From Candidatus Pelagibacter sp. (GTDB taxonomy: Bacteria > Pseudomonadota > Alphaproteobacteria > Pelagibacterales > Pelagibacteraceae), in the NCBI GenBank assembly GCA_028404615.1, contig JAOOBT010000002.1, forward strand, positions 185,857-249,856: DNA of 64,000 nucleotides, given 5' to 3'. This document shows positions 1 through 9,516 of the stretch, one piece after another; position 1 is the first letter of the stretch, and each line of letters starts with the position of its first letter. The notes below the pieces were generated by a model that was not told the origin of the DNA, searched no databases, and saw only the letters and a program-made list of their open reading frames with translations. A program made the translations under genes and the position numbers.

Positions 1-657
1 AGACAAGATAGGAAAGTTGCTCCTAGAACTTCAATTTCAGCAAAAGTGGTTGCTAATTTAATTACTAACGCTGGGGCAACTAGAGTTGTTACTGTAGATT
101 TGCATGCTGGTCAGATCCAGGGTTTTTTTGATATGCCTGTCGATAACTTATATACTGCACCATTATTTGCAAAATACATAAAAAAAAAATTAAGTAATAA
201 AAAATTAATTTGTGTCTCACCAGATGTGGGCGGAGTAGCAAGAACAAGAGATTTAGCTAATAGAATTAAAGCTGATCTTGCAATTATAGATAAGAGAAGG
301 CCATCTCCAGGAAAATCAGAAGTAATGAATATTTTAGGAGATGTAAAGAATAAAACATGTATTATTGTCGATGATATAATTGATAGTGGTGGAACGATTG
401 TAAATGCAGTTGATGCTTTAAAAAAAAGTGGTGCAAATGAGGTGTATGTTTTTATTTCGCACGGTGTGCTTAGCGGTGATGCGTCAAAAAAAATCAAAAA
501 TTCTCAAATAAAGAAACTTATTGTCACTGATACAATAGATAATACAAAGAAAATTCATAATAACAGTAAAATTGAGGTATTATCGATATCTTCGCTCATG
601 TCAGAAGCAATAAAAAGAATAGCTAATTCAAATTCTGTATCAGATTTATTTAATTAA
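1..657 (+). CDS. prs: Ribose-phosphate pyrophosphokinase (5' end missing)
   Basis: The enzyme makes PRPP from ribose 5-phosphate and ATP for purine, pyrimidine, histidine and tryptophan synthesis in the cytoplasm. The reading frame is open from base 1, so the N-terminal third lies outside the window; 218 codons are visible. Family marks seen are the KRRP flexible-loop segment followed by SEVMNILGDV, and the PRPP-binding signature VDDIIDSGGT near visible residue 123-132. The order prs-rplY-pth-ychF that follows is common in proteobacteria and supports the call. A run of ten A within the gene (about 179-189) keeps the frame. PRPP made here also feeds HisG, encoded at 57094-57771. Confidence 0.95.
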   Translation, partial: RQDRKVAPRTSISAKVVANLITNAGATRVVTVDLHAGQIQGFFDMPVDNLYTAPLFAKYIKKKLSNKKLICVSPDVGGVARTRDLANRIKADLAIIDKRRPSPGKSEVMNILGDVKNKTCIIVDDIIDSGGTIVNAVDALKKSGANEVYVFISHGVLSGDASKKIKNSQIKKLIVTDTIDNTKKIHNNSKIEVLSISSLMSEAIKRIANSNSVSDLFN

Positions 658-706
658 TACTTGTTTTGATTCAGATCCTGGGTTATATACCCTTTTCAAT
701 AAATTT

Positions 707-1459
707 ATGAGCAACATAAAAGCTACTAAAAGAGAAAGTTTAACGTCTGGCTCTAATAATAAATTACGAGCTAAGGGTTTGATACCTGCTATTTTATATG
801 GTGGAAAAGATGCTAATAAAAATATCTCGGTAATTAAAAAAGAAATTTCAGGTATAATAAATTCAGATACATTTTTATCGAAAGTTTTAGAGTTAGATGT
901 CGACGGAAAAAAAGAGAAGGTTATTCCTAGAGATGTTGCGTATCATGTAGTTTCAGAAGAACCGATACATATTGATTTTATGAGAATCGTATCAGGTAAG
1001 AAGATCGTTTTAGAAATACCAGTAAAATTTATCAATCACCCTGACTCGCCAGGATTGAAGCGTGGAGGAGTTTTAAATATAGTTAGAAGAAAAGTAGAAT
1101 TAAAATGTCCAGCTGAAAATATTCCAGATGAAATAATTGTAGATTTGGCAGGAACAGACATTGGTACAAGCATAAAAATTTCATCAGTAACTCTTCCTCA
1201 GAATGTAGTTCCAACTATTACTGATAGAGATTTCGTTGTAGCCACAGTTGCAGCTCCAACTGTTATAAAAGAGCCAGAAAAACCAGCTGAAGAAACCCCA
1301 GCTGAAGGTGCTGAAGGTGAAGCGCCAGCTGAAGGAGCTGAAGCAGCTTCTAAAGATGGAGAAGCGGCTAAAAAAGATGATAAGGCTAAAGCCGGCGCAA
1401 CGGATAAAAAGCCTGAAGAAAAAAAATCTACCGAAAAGAAACCTGCAGATAAAAAATAA
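707..1459 (+). CDS. rplY: 50S ribosomal protein L25 (general stress protein Ctc type)
   Basis: L25/TL5/Ctc proteins bind 5S rRNA in the large ribosomal subunit. The first about 185 residues carry the L25 domain (LRAKGLIPAILYGG near the start, VSEEPIHIDFMRI) and the TL5/Ctc C-terminal beta domain. Residues about 186-250 are a low-complexity tail rich in Ala, Glu and Lys with repeated PAEGAEGE-like units ending in many Lys-Lys pairs; such acidic/basic tails occur in alphaproteobacterial L25 but this one is long. It lies 49 bases after prs and 3 bases before pth. A GATTC site (668-672) and a short GGGT/ACCC inverted repeat (680-692) lie in the 49-base gap. Confidence 0.95.
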   Translation: MSNIKATKRESLTSGSNNKLRAKGLIPAILYGGKDANKNISVIKKEISGIINSDTFLSKVLELDVDGKKEKVIPRDVAYHVVSEEPIHIDFMRIVSGKKIVLEIPVKFINHPDSPGLKRGGVLNIVRRKVELKCPAENIPDEIIVDLAGTDIGTSIKISSVTLPQNVVPTITDRDFVVATVAAPTVIKEPEKPAEETPAEGAEGEAPAEGAEAASKDGEAAKKDDKAKAGATDKKPEEKKSTEKKPADKK

Positions 1460-1462
1460 TAT

Positions 1463-2035
1463 ATGCTTTTACTTGTTGGATTAGGAAATCCAGGTTCAAA
1501 TTATACAAACACTAGACATAATATAGGTTTCAAAATTATCGATGCTATAAATGCGCACTTTAAACTGTCTAAACAAAAACCAAAATTTAAAGGGCTATTA
1601 ACGACTGGTAATATTGATGAAAAAAAAATCTATGCAATAAAACCTCTCACTTTCATGAATAATTCTGGAACAGCTATTAAAGAATTAATTGATTATTTTA
1701 AGATAGATGCAAAGGACGTAATAGTTTTTCACGACGACATGGATATTGATTTTGGAAAGATTAAAGCAAAATTTGGAGGAAGTAGTGCTGGTCACAACGG
1801 TATTGAGTCTATAGATAAATTCATAGGAAAAGATTATTCAAGGGTTAGAATAGGTATAGGTCATCCTAAACAAAAAAAGAAAGTAAATAACCATGTTCTT
1901 GAAGATTTCAAAGAAGATGAAGAAGAGAAAATAAAAGAGATTACTGAAAATATTGTTAAACAAATACCAACACTAATTGGAAAAAAAATAGATCTTTTCT
2001 CTAGCAAAGTAAATCAAAATCTTAATGGGATTTAA
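1463..2035 (+). CDS. pth: Peptidyl-tRNA hydrolase
   Basis: Pth frees tRNA from peptidyl-tRNAs that drop off the ribosome. The N-terminus LVGLGNPGSNYTNTRHNIGF holds the conserved Asn9 and the catalytic His19; the third catalytic-site residue lies in FHDDMD near residue 92, and GHNGIES is the substrate-binding loop. At 190 residues it has the usual family length. It starts 3 bases after the rplY stop and its end overlaps the ychF start by 11 bases, suggesting translational coupling in a prs-rplY-pth-ychF operon. Confidence 0.97.
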   Translation: MLLLVGLGNPGSNYTNTRHNIGFKIIDAINAHFKLSKQKPKFKGLLTTGNIDEKKIYAIKPLTFMNNSGTAIKELIDYFKIDAKDVIVFHDDMDIDFGKIKAKFGGSSAGHNGIESIDKFIGKDYSRVRIGIGHPKQKKKVNNHVLEDFKEDEEEKIKEITENIVKQIPTLIGKKIDLFSSKVNQNLNGI

Positions 2036-3095
2036 ATGTGGAATAGTTGGGTTGCCAAATGTTGGTAAATCAACTTTATTTAACGCTTTAACTGCATCTA
2101 AAAATGCTGAGGCAGCAAACTTCCCCTTTTGTACAATTGATCCTAATATCGGAATTGTTGACGTAATAGATGAGAGATTAGATCATTTAGCTAAACTTTC
2201 AAATTCAAAAAAAAAAATTTACACGAATATAACCTTTGTTGACATAGCTGGCCTAGTTAAAGGTGCATCAAAAGGAGAAGGTCTAGGTAATAAATTTCTT
2301 TCACATATTAGAGAAGTAGATGCAATAATTCATTTAGTGAGATGTTTCGATTCAGAAAAAATCACCCATGTAAACTCAAAAATAAGCCCTTCAGATGATT
2401 TAGAAACTATTAAGACAGAAATAATATTATCTGACCTTGATGTTGTTCAAAAAAAACTTGAAAAAGGTAAAAAAAAACTTCTTGAAGATAAACAAATAAA
2501 GATTTTAGAAGAAAAATTAATTCAGCTTGATAATAATCAAGAGGTAAAGATTAATAATGAGGAAGAAAACAAATTTTTATTCAGCATAGGGCTATTAAGT
2601 GTTAAACCTAAAATAATTGTATGTAATGTAGATGAAGAGAATTTATCTAAAGGAAATCAATATACTGAAGAAGTAAAAAACAAATATCCTAATGATAAAA
2701 TAATAAATATCTGTGCTGACATAGAAGATCAACTTTCAGGTTTAGATAAAAATGAAAAAGAGGCTTTTATGCAAGATATTGGTTTAAATAAAACTGGATT
2801 AAACCAATTGATTAGAGAAGGATATGATCTACTAAAACTAGATACTTTTTTTACTTCAGGTCCAGAGGAGAGTAGAGCTTGGACAGTGAGAAAAAATACT
2901 CTTGCTCCAAAAGCAGCTAGTGTTATTCATACAGATTTTGAAAAAAACTTTATTAGAGCAGAAGCTGTATCTTGCGAAGATTTTATAAAATATGGTAGTG
3001 CAGAAAAGTGTAAAGAAAATGGAAAATTAAGAATTGAGGGAAAAGATTATATTGTAAAAGATGGCGATGTTTTATACTTCAGAGTCAATCCTTGA
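2025..3095 (+). CDS. ychF: Ribosome-binding ATPase YchF (Obg-like, OLA1 family)
   Basis: YchF is a translation-factor GTPase relative that prefers ATP and binds the ribosome. The P-loop GLPNVGKST is at residues 9-17, the G3 region reads [16 protein letters not shown] near residue 75-90, and a TGS domain fills the C-terminus ([15 protein letters not shown], then the [14 protein letters not shown] segment). At 356 residues it matches the family. The start overlaps pth. The last 24 bases overlap the 3' end of the convergent petC gene, so the two messages are complementary at their ends. Confidence 0.97.
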   Translation: MGFKCGIVGLPNVGKSTLFNALTASKNAEAANFPFCTIDPNIGIVDVIDERLDHLAKLSNSKKKIYTNITFVDIAGLVKGASKGEGLGNKFLSHIREVDAIIHLVRCFDSEKITHVNSKISPSDDLETIKTEIILSDLDVVQKKLEKGKKKLLEDKQIKILEEKLIQLDNNQEVKINNEEENKFLFSIGLLSVKPKIIVCNVDEENLSKGNQYTEEVKNKYPNDKIINICADIEDQLSGLDKNEKEAFMQDIGLNKTGLNQLIREGYDLLKLDTFFTSGPEESRAWTVRKNTLAPKAASVIHTDFEKNFIRAEAVSCEDFIKYGSAEKCKENGKLRIEGKDYIVKDGDVLYFRVNP

Positions 3096-3854
3096 CCATA
3101 TTTTTTTCATACTCAAGTAAACTAATATTGTTAAAAGCAGTAAATATATAATTACTTTAACACCAGTTTTATGTCTCTCTTCAAGTTCTGGCTCAGCAGC
3201 CCAAGCCAAAAAGGTTGTTACATCTTTTGCCATTTGATCAACTGTGGACTCCGTGCCATCTGCATATTCAACTAAGCCATCCATTAAATTATTTGGCATT
3301 TTTATCTTATTACCGGCCATATATTTATTGTAATAAACACCATCATCAAGAGTTACACCCGGAGGAGGGTCTTCGTAACCAACAAGAACTGAATAAATGT
3401 AATTAGCTCCTCCTTTTCTTGCTTTGACTAAAACTGACATATCAGGCGGGTATGCCCCACCATTAGCAGCTGTTGCTGCTTGAACATTAGGGTATGGGCT
3501 CTTAAATTTATCTGAGGGTTTTCCTGGTCGAGTAAACATTTCTCCTTGAGAGTCTGGACCATCCTCTATTTCGAAACTAGCTGCAATCGCTTTTACTTCT
3601 TGTTCTGAAAATTCAGGTCCACCAGATTCTCCTAGATTCCTATAGCTAAGATATTGCATTGAATGGCAAGAAGCACAAACTTCTTTATAAACTTGAAAAC
3701 CTCTTTGTAGTGACGCTCTATCAAAGGTTCCTGTTAAACCTTTAAAACTCCAATCCACTTTAATTGGATCAGCCATTTCAGCGCTTTGTAGTGGTCTTAG
3801 TGAGATAAGTAACAAAAAAGATAAAACGAGAAGTTTTATATTAGACTTTATCAT
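3072..3854 (-). CDS. petC: Cytochrome c1 of the bc1 complex
   Basis: Cytochrome c1 passes electrons from the Rieske protein to soluble cytochrome c on the periplasmic side. A signal peptide covers about residues 1-24 (hydrophobic [12 protein letters not shown]). The haem c site CASCH is at 60-64, a Met ligand candidate lies in NKIKMPNNL, and a C-terminal membrane anchor spans about 230-250. The gene starts inside the last 14 bases of petB, so translation is probably coupled. Its 3' end overlaps ychF by 24 bases on the other strand. PetC is separate from PetB here, not fused as in some alphaproteobacteria. Confidence 0.97.
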   Translation of the reverse strand: MIKSNIKLLVLSFLLLISLRPLQSAEMADPIKVDWSFKGLTGTFDRASLQRGFQVYKEVCASCHSMQYLSYRNLGESGGPEFSEQEVKAIAASFEIEDGPDSQGEMFTRPGKPSDKFKSPYPNVQAATAANGGAYPPDMSVLVKARKGGANYIYSVLVGYEDPPPGVTLDDGVYYNKYMAGNKIKMPNNLMDGLVEYADGTESTVDQMAKDVTTFLAWAAEPELEERHKTGVKVIIYLLLLTILVYLSMKKIWSRIDSEV

Positions 3855-5100
3855 TAACCTTCCTAGCTAAAGATGGTTCTGCTCCTCCGGTTAACACTGG
3901 CTCAGAGATGCTCATAGGAATTGGATCCGTTTTTTCCAAATAACCGACAACAGGCATAACTACTATAAAATGTAAGAAATAATAAATAGTTCCCACTCTA
4001 GCTAATACTAAGTAAATTCCCTCAGCTGGCATCGCACCAACATAACCAAGCATTAGAACGTCTATTACTAATATCCAAAAGAACTGTCTATAAATCGGTC
4101 TAAAAACAGCCGATCTAACTTTTGATGTGTCTAACCAAGGTAGGACAAATAAAATAAAAATTGCGCTGAACATTAAAATCACTCCACCTAATTTATCAGG
4201 GACAGATCTTAAAATTGCGTAAAATGGTAACAAATACCATTCAGGTACTATGTGAGCAGGTGTAACTAACGGATTGGCGGGTATATAATTGTCTGAGTGT
4301 CCCAAAACATTTGGAGTGAAGAATACAAATCCAGCAAATATGATCATAAAAACTAAAAGCGCGAAAGCGTCTTTAATTGTTATATAAGGATGAAATGGAA
4401 CTGTATCTTTAGACGGTTTCTTTATATCAATACCTACAGGATTGTTATTTCCTGGAACATGTAAAGCCCAAATGTGTAACACTACTAATCCTAAAATTAA
4501 AAACGGTATTAAATAATGTAAACTAAAGAATCTGTTTAGTGTTGGATTATCTACAGAATATGCTCCCCATAACCAAGTTGTTATACTATCTCCAACTAAT
4601 GGGATCGCACTAAATAAATTAGTTATTACTGTAGCGCCCCAGAAACTCATTTGACCCCAAGGCAAAACATAACCCATGAAAGCTGCTGCCATCATTAATA
4701 AATAAATCATCAGACCAATTATCCAAATTACTTCTCTTGGTGATTTATATGATCCATAAAATAAAGATCTAAAAATGTGAATATAAACTGCTAGGAAAAA
4801 CATAGATGCACCATTGCTATGAATATATCTTATCAGCCAACCATAATTTACATCTCTCATTATGTGTTCTACACTAGCAAAAGCTAAATCTGCATGAGCG
4901 ACGTAATGCATTGCTAAAACAATTCCTGTAACTATTTGAGTGATTAAACAAAAAGTTAAAATTCCACCAAAGGTCCACCAATAATTTAAGTTTTTAGGTG
5001 TTGGGTAATCTGTAAGGTGAGCTCCAAGAGTAAGTAATGGCAAACGATCGTTAAACCATTTAGCTGCTTTAGATTTCGGTGCGTATTCGTGTTCACTCAT
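3841..5100 (-). CDS. petB: Cytochrome b of the bc1 complex
   Basis: This is the membrane core of complex III that oxidises ubiquinol and carries haems bL and bH. The 419-residue protein has about eight membrane helices, the N-terminal [14 protein letters not shown], the haem-ligand region HSNGASMFF with paired His residues in helices B and [20 protein letters not shown], and the quinol-oxidation-site motif [13 protein letters not shown]. Petunia-type C-terminal extension is absent; length is usual for alphaproteobacteria. It follows petA by 6 bases and overlaps petC by 14 bases. Confidence 0.97.
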   Translation of the reverse strand: MSEHEYAPKSKAAKWFNDRLPLLTLGAHLTDYPTPKNLNYWWTFGGILTFCLITQIVTGIVLAMHYVAHADLAFASVEHIMRDVNYGWLIRYIHSNGASMFFLAVYIHIFRSLFYGSYKSPREVIWIIGLMIYLLMMAAAFMGYVLPWGQMSFWGATVITNLFSAIPLVGDSITTWLWGAYSVDNPTLNRFFSLHYLIPFLILGLVVLHIWALHVPGNNNPVGIDIKKPSKDTVPFHPYITIKDAFALLVFMIIFAGFVFFTPNVLGHSDNYIPANPLVTPAHIVPEWYLLPFYAILRSVPDKLGGVILMFSAIFILFVLPWLDTSKVRSAVFRPIYRQFFWILVIDVLMLGYVGAMPAEGIYLVLARVGTIYYFLHFIVVMPVVGYLEKTDPIPMSISEPVLTGGAEPSLARKVNDKV

Positions 5101-5106
5101 AATTTC

Positions 5107-5628
5107 TTAACCAATCTTAATTGTATTACTGTCAACAAATTCGAACTTCGGAATCTCCATGTTCGTTGGCGCTGGTCCTTTTCGTATTCTGCCTGATACA
5201 TCGTAATGTGAACCATGACAAGGACAAAACCAACCATTAAAGTCTCCTTTATCTTTTAAAGGCACACATCCAAGATGTGTACAAACTCCTAACATGACTA
5301 ACCATTCGTCTTTACCCTCTTTTACTCTATCTTCATCTTTTTGAGGATCAGGCAAATCGTCCAATTTTACCGCCCTAGCCTCAGCTATTTCTTCTGAAGT
5401 TCTTTTTTTAATAAATATTGGCTTACCTCTCCATAATACAGTAATAGACTTACCAGGTTCTATACTGCTAATGTCAACTTCTGTAGTTGCTAAAGCTTGT
5501 TGGGCTTTATCAGGATTCATTTGGTCAATCATTGGCCAAATAACTGCTCCAATCCCCACTGCTCCTACTGTATAGCTAGCTGTAAATAAAAAATCTCTTC
5601 GATTGACCTTTTTTTCTTCTTTGCTCAT
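5107..5628 (-). CDS. petA: Rieske iron-sulfur protein of the bc1 complex
   Basis: The protein carries the [2Fe-2S] cluster that takes one electron from ubiquinol. The N-terminus has a twin-arginine pair at residues 10-11 (NRRDFLF) followed by one hydrophobic helix, the usual Tat-dependent, uncleaved anchor of Rieske proteins. The cluster ligands are seen in CTHLGC (116-121) and CPCHGS (135-140). It is the first gene of petABC; an 88-base gap separates it from the divergent trmL gene and must hold the operon promoter. Confidence 0.97.
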   Translation of the reverse strand: MSKEEKKVNRRDFLFTASYTVGAVGIGAVIWPMIDQMNPDKAQQALATTEVDISSIEPGKSITVLWRGKPIFIKKRTSEEIAEARAVKLDDLPDPQKDEDRVKEGKDEWLVMLGVCTHLGCVPLKDKGDFNGWFCPCHGSHYDVSGRIRKGPAPTNMEIPKFEFVDSNTIKIG

Positions 5629-5716
5629 TTATGTATGTGCTTATAATATAATTATTAGATAAAACCATATTTTAAAAATTCTAGGGTCAGAATGACACAT
5701 AAATTAAGAGATATTA
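5629..5716. promoter_or_regulatory. Divergent promoter region between petA and trmL
   Basis: The 88 bases between two head-to-head genes have no coding potential that I can support. An AT-rich TATTATAA-like block lies about 20 bases before the petA start on the minus strand and is a candidate -10 element. I see no convincing -35 box or operator, so the exact promoters are not assigned. Confidence 0.35.
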
Positions 5717-6166
5717 ATGCACATAGCTCTATATAAACCGGATATACCTCAAAATACAGCTGCTATAATTAGATTAAGCGCTTGTTTAAACCTTAAAATT
5801 CATATTATTGAGCCATGTGGCTTCAGCTTAAACGACTCTAGATTCAAACGAGTAGTAATGGATTACCTTGGGGTTTGCAAAATTTTTAAGTACGAGGACT
5901 ATAATAATTTTCTCATTAAAAATAGAAAAAAAAGAATTGTACTTATGACAACTAAAGCTAAAAAAAAATATTATAAATTTAAATTTAATAAAAATGATAT
6001 TTTATTATTTGGTAGAGAAAGTGCCGGGGTTCCAGAAAATTTACATAAAACTATTAATAATAGATTAAAGGTTCCAATGAATAAAAAAACTAGATCTCTT
6101 AATGTAGCTATGTGCGTAGCTATAGTTTCGGCTGAAGCTCTAAGACAAAATAAACTTTTGAAATAA
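5717..6166 (+). CDS. trmL: tRNA (cytidine/uridine-34 2'-O)-methyltransferase, SpoU family
   Basis: TrmL methylates the ribose of the wobble base in some leucine tRNAs. The protein is 149 residues, the size of the minimal knotted SPOUT enzyme. The family marks are the N-terminal LYKPDIPQNTAAIIRL with the conserved Asn-Thr, the middle LLFGRESAGVPE, and the C-terminal knot segment RSLNVAMCVAIVSAEALRQ. Its stop overlaps the hemF start codon (shared bases at 6166), so the two are probably coupled. Confidence 0.93.
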   Translation: MHIALYKPDIPQNTAAIIRLSACLNLKIHIIEPCGFSLNDSRFKRVVMDYLGVCKIFKYEDYNNFLIKNRKKRIVLMTTKAKKKYYKFKFNKNDILLFGRESAGVPENLHKTINNRLKVPMNKKTRSLNVAMCVAIVSAEALRQNKLLK

Positions 6167-6990
6167 TGATTACTTCAGAATTTAAAAAAAAAATGGCAGA
6201 TAGTTGGTTCTCATATTTACAAATACAAATATGTAAATCTTTTGAGGCGCTTGAGGACAATAAAATATTTTTCTCTAAAAAACACTGGTATAAAAAAAAC
6301 GTAAAAGAGGGAGGAGGTACATCATATCTTTTGTCTGGTGGAAAAATCTTTGATAAAGTTGGTGTTAATAAATCAACTGTATCGGGAATATTTCCTAAAA
6401 AATTTAGGTCTCAAATTTTAGGTGCAGAAAAAAAAGGGAATTATTGGGCCTCTGGTGTTTCAGTGGTTGCTCACATGAAAAATCCAAAAATTCCTGCTTT
6501 ACATTTTAATACAAGGTTCATTGTGACTTCAAAAGAGTGGTTTGGAGGAGGTATGGATGCAACACCAAGCCATAAAGATTTAAAAGAAAGTAAGATTATT
6601 CATAGTGAATTAAAAAAAATTTGCTTACAGAATAAAAAGAACTATACAAAATATAAGCACTGGTGTGATAAATACTTTTTTTTACCTCATCGAAATGAGG
6701 CAAGAGGAATCGGAGGTATATTTTTCGATTACGAAACTAAAGATTGGGTCAAAAACTTCAAGTTCGTCAGAGAACTTGGATTAACTTTTATTGATATATC
6801 AAATAAAGTAATTAATCGAAAAAAATATTCAAAATATTCAAAAAAAGATAAAGAAAAACAATTGTTAAAACGCGGAAGATATGTAGAGTTTAATCTCTTA
6901 TATGACAGAGGTACAAAATTTGGTTTAAATTCAGGGGGGAATACTGACTCTATTTTAATGTCGCTTCCACCAGAAGCAAAGTGGAAATAA
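6166..6990 (+). CDS. hemF: Oxygen-dependent coproporphyrinogen III oxidase
   Basis: HemF converts coproporphyrinogen III to protoporphyrinogen IX using O2 in haem synthesis. Motifs seen are GGGTSYLLSGGKIFDKVGVN near the start, AHMKNPKIPALHFNTR, the GGGMDATPSH segment, PHRNEARGIGGIFFDY, and the C-terminal RYVEFNLLYDRGTKFGL and NTDSILMSLPP. At 274 residues it is slightly shorter than the Escherichia coli enzyme. Use of the aerobic form fits a surface-ocean life style and the terminal oxidase genes at 29-36 kb. Confidence 0.97.
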   Translation: MITSEFKKKMADSWFSYLQIQICKSFEALEDNKIFFSKKHWYKKNVKEGGGTSYLLSGGKIFDKVGVNKSTVSGIFPKKFRSQILGAEKKGNYWASGVSVVAHMKNPKIPALHFNTRFIVTSKEWFGGGMDATPSHKDLKESKIIHSELKKICLQNKKNYTKYKHWCDKYFFLPHRNEARGIGGIFFDYETKDWVKNFKFVRELGLTFIDISNKVINRKKYSKYSKKDKEKQLLKRGRYVEFNLLYDRGTKFGLNSGGNTDSILMSLPPEAKWK

Positions 6991-7773
6991 ATGAAAAATA
7001 AATTTGCTAAGTTATTAAATTCTGTATCTAAAAGATTTGGATATAGATTTACAAAAATCCAAAATAGAGATTGGAGCGATGATTTCGTCGGCCTTAGTGA
7101 TTTTGAAAAAAAAACTTTAGAAATTGCCTCTAAATATTCTATGACTGGTTTTGAGAGAATGTTTTTTTTAATTAAAGCATTAAGGCAAATTCAAATAGAT
7201 GACGTGGAGGGTGACTTTGTTGAATGTGGAGTGTGGAGAGGTGGAAATTTAATTTTATTTCAAAAAATGATTGAAAAACTTAATTTTAATAATAGAAAAA
7301 TATTTGCATACGATACTTTTTCAGGTATGAGCCAACCAGGTAAAGAGGACTCAAATATCAATAATGAGAGCGCAGAGAAAATTTTGAATTCATTAAAAAA
7401 AAAGAAAGTCGATCCGGAAAAAAATATAATTTTTGCAAAATGTAATTTAGAGGATGTTAAAAAAAACTTTGAAATGAACACTGAAAATAATGATAATTTG
7501 ATATGTATTAAAGGAGAGGTGGAAAAAACATTAAAAATTGTTGAAAATTTACCAACTAAAATTAGCTTACTAAGATTAGATACTGATTGGTATGAGAGCA
7601 CTAAAATTGAACTTGAAGTTCTTTTCCCGCTTTTAAGTAAAAATGGAATTTTAATTATAGATGATTACGGGTATTGGAAAGGTTCTAAAAAAGCCGTGGA
7701 TGAATATTTTAAAGACAAAAATATAAATCTATTTAAAATAGATTTTACCTCAAGATATTTATTTAAAAGATAG
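6991..7773 (+). CDS. TylF/MycF-type O-methyltransferase family protein
   Basis: The 260-residue protein looks like the macrocin O-methyltransferase (TylF) family: an SAM-binding domain with FVECGVWRGGNLILF (about 75-90), AYDTFSGMSQP, LLRLDTDWYEST and the metal-binding-like IIDDYGYWKGSKKAVDEYF. In antibiotic producers the family methylates sugars; in marine bacteria it is often found among surface-polysaccharide genes, but the substrate here cannot be read from the sequence. It abuts the hemF stop directly and lies 5 bases before greA, an unusual place for a likely cargo gene. Base composition (runs of A) matches the neighbours. Confidence 0.8.
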   Translation: MKNKFAKLLNSVSKRFGYRFTKIQNRDWSDDFVGLSDFEKKTLEIASKYSMTGFERMFFLIKALRQIQIDDVEGDFVECGVWRGGNLILFQKMIEKLNFNNRKIFAYDTFSGMSQPGKEDSNINNESAEKILNSLKKKKVDPEKNIIFAKCNLEDVKKNFEMNTENNDNLICIKGEVEKTLKIVENLPTKISLLRLDTDWYESTKIELEVLFPLLSKNGILIIDDYGYWKGSKKAVDEYFKDKNINLFKIDFTSRYLFKR

Positions 7774-7778
7774 ATTTT

Positions 7779-8255
7779 ATGGAAAAAGAACCTATTACAG
7801 TGAATGGACTTAAGGATCTTAAATCAGAGTTAGAAGATCTAAAAAATGTACAAAGACCAAAAGTTGTAGAGGCTATTGCTGAAGCAAGATCACATGGTGA
7901 TCTCAAAGAAAATGCTGAGTATCACGCTGCAAAAGAACAACAAGCTTTGATAGAAAGTCGTGTTATTGCAATTAATGATATAATTGCAAGAGCTAATGTA
8001 ATTGATGTTACTAAAATTGACAATAATGGGAAAGTGATTTTTGGCTCTACAGTAAAGTTACAAGATTTAGAGAATGATGCAAAAATTACTTACAAGTTAG
8101 TTGGTCAAGATGAGGCTGATATAAAAAAAAATCTTATCTTTTTTAAAAGTCCAATTGGTAAGGCTGTTATTGGAAAAGATAAAGGTGAAATGGTTACCGT
8201 GAATACGCCATCGGGTGAAAAAAGTTTTGAAATACTTGATGTGGAATATATTTAG
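7779..8255 (+). CDS. greA: Transcription elongation factor GreA
   Basis: GreA rescues backtracked RNA polymerase by stimulating transcript cleavage. The 158-residue protein has the N-terminal coiled coil with the acidic tip (EARSHGDLKENAEYHAAKE, residues about 36-54; Asp and Glu at the tip are the functional residues) and the C-terminal FKBP-like domain ending in SPIGKAVIGKDKGE. It follows the methyltransferase by 5 bases and its stop overlaps the convergent cca stop by 4 bases. Confidence 0.97.
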   Translation: MEKEPITVNGLKDLKSELEDLKNVQRPKVVEAIAEARSHGDLKENAEYHAAKEQQALIESRVIAINDIIARANVIDVTKIDNNGKVIFGSTVKLQDLENDAKITYKLVGQDEADIKKNLIFFKSPIGKAVIGKDKGEMVTVNTPSGEKSFEILDVEYI

Positions 8256-9511
8256 GAATTTAGTTTAATAATTTCTTTTACTCTATTATCGGAAATATTG
8301 AAATTATTATCTACCCATTCCTCTTCAATTTTTTTAAGGACTCTTCCTAGTAATTTTCCTTCTTTCATACCCCTTTGCATTAAATACTCACCATCTATGT
8401 GAAACTGGTGGGTTTTTGATTTTAAAATTTTTTTTAAGGTTTCGGAAAAATCTTTCAAGCTCAATTTTGGGTTAGACGTAAAATTTAATACATTTAGATT
8501 TATTAAATGACTTTTATCAGTCAGATAAATATTTTTTTCAAGATCCTTATTAAATAAATCTTTATTGTCCTTTAGCGATTGAAAATTTTTTGCTAATAAA
8601 TGTAATTCATCTTTGATTTCATTCGACACATTATATTTATGTGAAAAATACTCATGATTATTGTCATTATCAATTAATAAAACTGCTAACATTAATTTTA
8701 AGTTTATCTCTGAGTATTTATATATTTTCTTTAAACGATCTAAACGATTGATATTTTTCAATTCTGGAAAAATTAGATTAAAAATTTCCTTTAAATAATC
8801 ACTTTCATTTAAATTAATGAAATTTTGTAAATTTAAGATTTTATACAATTCTACTAAAATTCTCTCTTTAGAAATTTTTGTAATTCCATTCAAATTTTGT
8901 TTGATAGCATTGTTAGTTGTTTCCTCAATTTTGCTACTATACATAATTTTAAATCTTATAAATCTTATAATACGTAAATAGTCCTCTTCTATTCTTTTCT
9001 GCGGATCTCCAATAAATTTTACATTATTATTTTTTAAGTCAATTGTTCCCAATTGTGGGTCAAAGATTTTACCATTTATGTCTAAATAAATAGCATTAAT
9101 TGTGAAATCTCTTCTTTCAGAGTCTAGTTTCCAATCATCAATGTACTCTACCTTTGCATGCCTACCGTAAGTTTCAATATCTTGTCTTAAAGTTGTTAAT
9201 TCAAGTTTAAATTTTTTGGATACAAGTGTTATCGTTCCATGTTTAATTCCGGTGTCGATTATTTTAAAATTTGTGTTATTAAATTTTTTTTTTATTTCTT
9301 CTGAACTAATTACAGTTGCAATATCAATATCATCAATTTCTTGGTTGGTAAGATGCTTTCTAACACACCCACCAACAAATCTTGCTGCAACTTTATCACT
9401 AGGTAAGTCCTCTTGAAGTTTTTGAAATACAAATTTTAAATCTTTATCTTTATAGAATGGAAAAAAATTTCTTTTAATTTTTTTTAATAAGTTAAAGCTT
9501 TTTTCCAACAT
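8252..9511 (-). CDS. cca: CCA-adding tRNA nucleotidyltransferase / poly(A) polymerase family
   Basis: The class II nucleotidyltransferase adds or repairs the 3' CCA of tRNAs. It shows the G-G-x-V-R motif (RFVGGCVRKHL), the metal-binding DIDIAT near residue 58, the RRDFTINAIYLD motif and the EDYLRIIRFIRF motif. Length is 419 residues, usual for alphaproteobacterial enzymes. The ATG at 9509-9511 is the only ATG before the conserved domain. It lies just 5 bases (AAATT) after the CCA end of the tRNA-Gln gene on the same strand, so no Shine-Dalgarno site is possible outside the tRNA itself. A second-codon TTG is an alternative start. Confidence 0.93.
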   Translation of the reverse strand: MLEKSFNLLKKIKRNFFPFYKDKDLKFVFQKLQEDLPSDKVAARFVGGCVRKHLTNQEIDDIDIATVISSEEIKKKFNNTNFKIIDTGIKHGTITLVSKKFKLELTTLRQDIETYGRHAKVEYIDDWKLDSERRDFTINAIYLDINGKIFDPQLGTIDLKNNNVKFIGDPQKRIEEDYLRIIRFIRFKIMYSSKIEETTNNAIKQNLNGITKISKERILVELYKILNLQNFINLNESDYLKEIFNLIFPELKNINRLDRLKKIYKYSEINLKLMLAVLLIDNDNNHEYFSHKYNVSNEIKDELHLLAKNFQSLKDNKDLFNKDLEKNIYLTDKSHLINLNVLNFTSNPKLSLKDFSETLKKILKSKTHQFHIDGEYLMQRGMKEGKLLGRVLKKIEEEWVDNNFNISDNRVKEIIKLNS

Positions 9512-9516
9512 AATTT

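Noticed and set aside
3841..3854. Frameshift joining petB and petC into a fused cytochrome
   Set aside because: petC has its own start, signal peptide and family-length protein; a 14-base overlap is common in the window.
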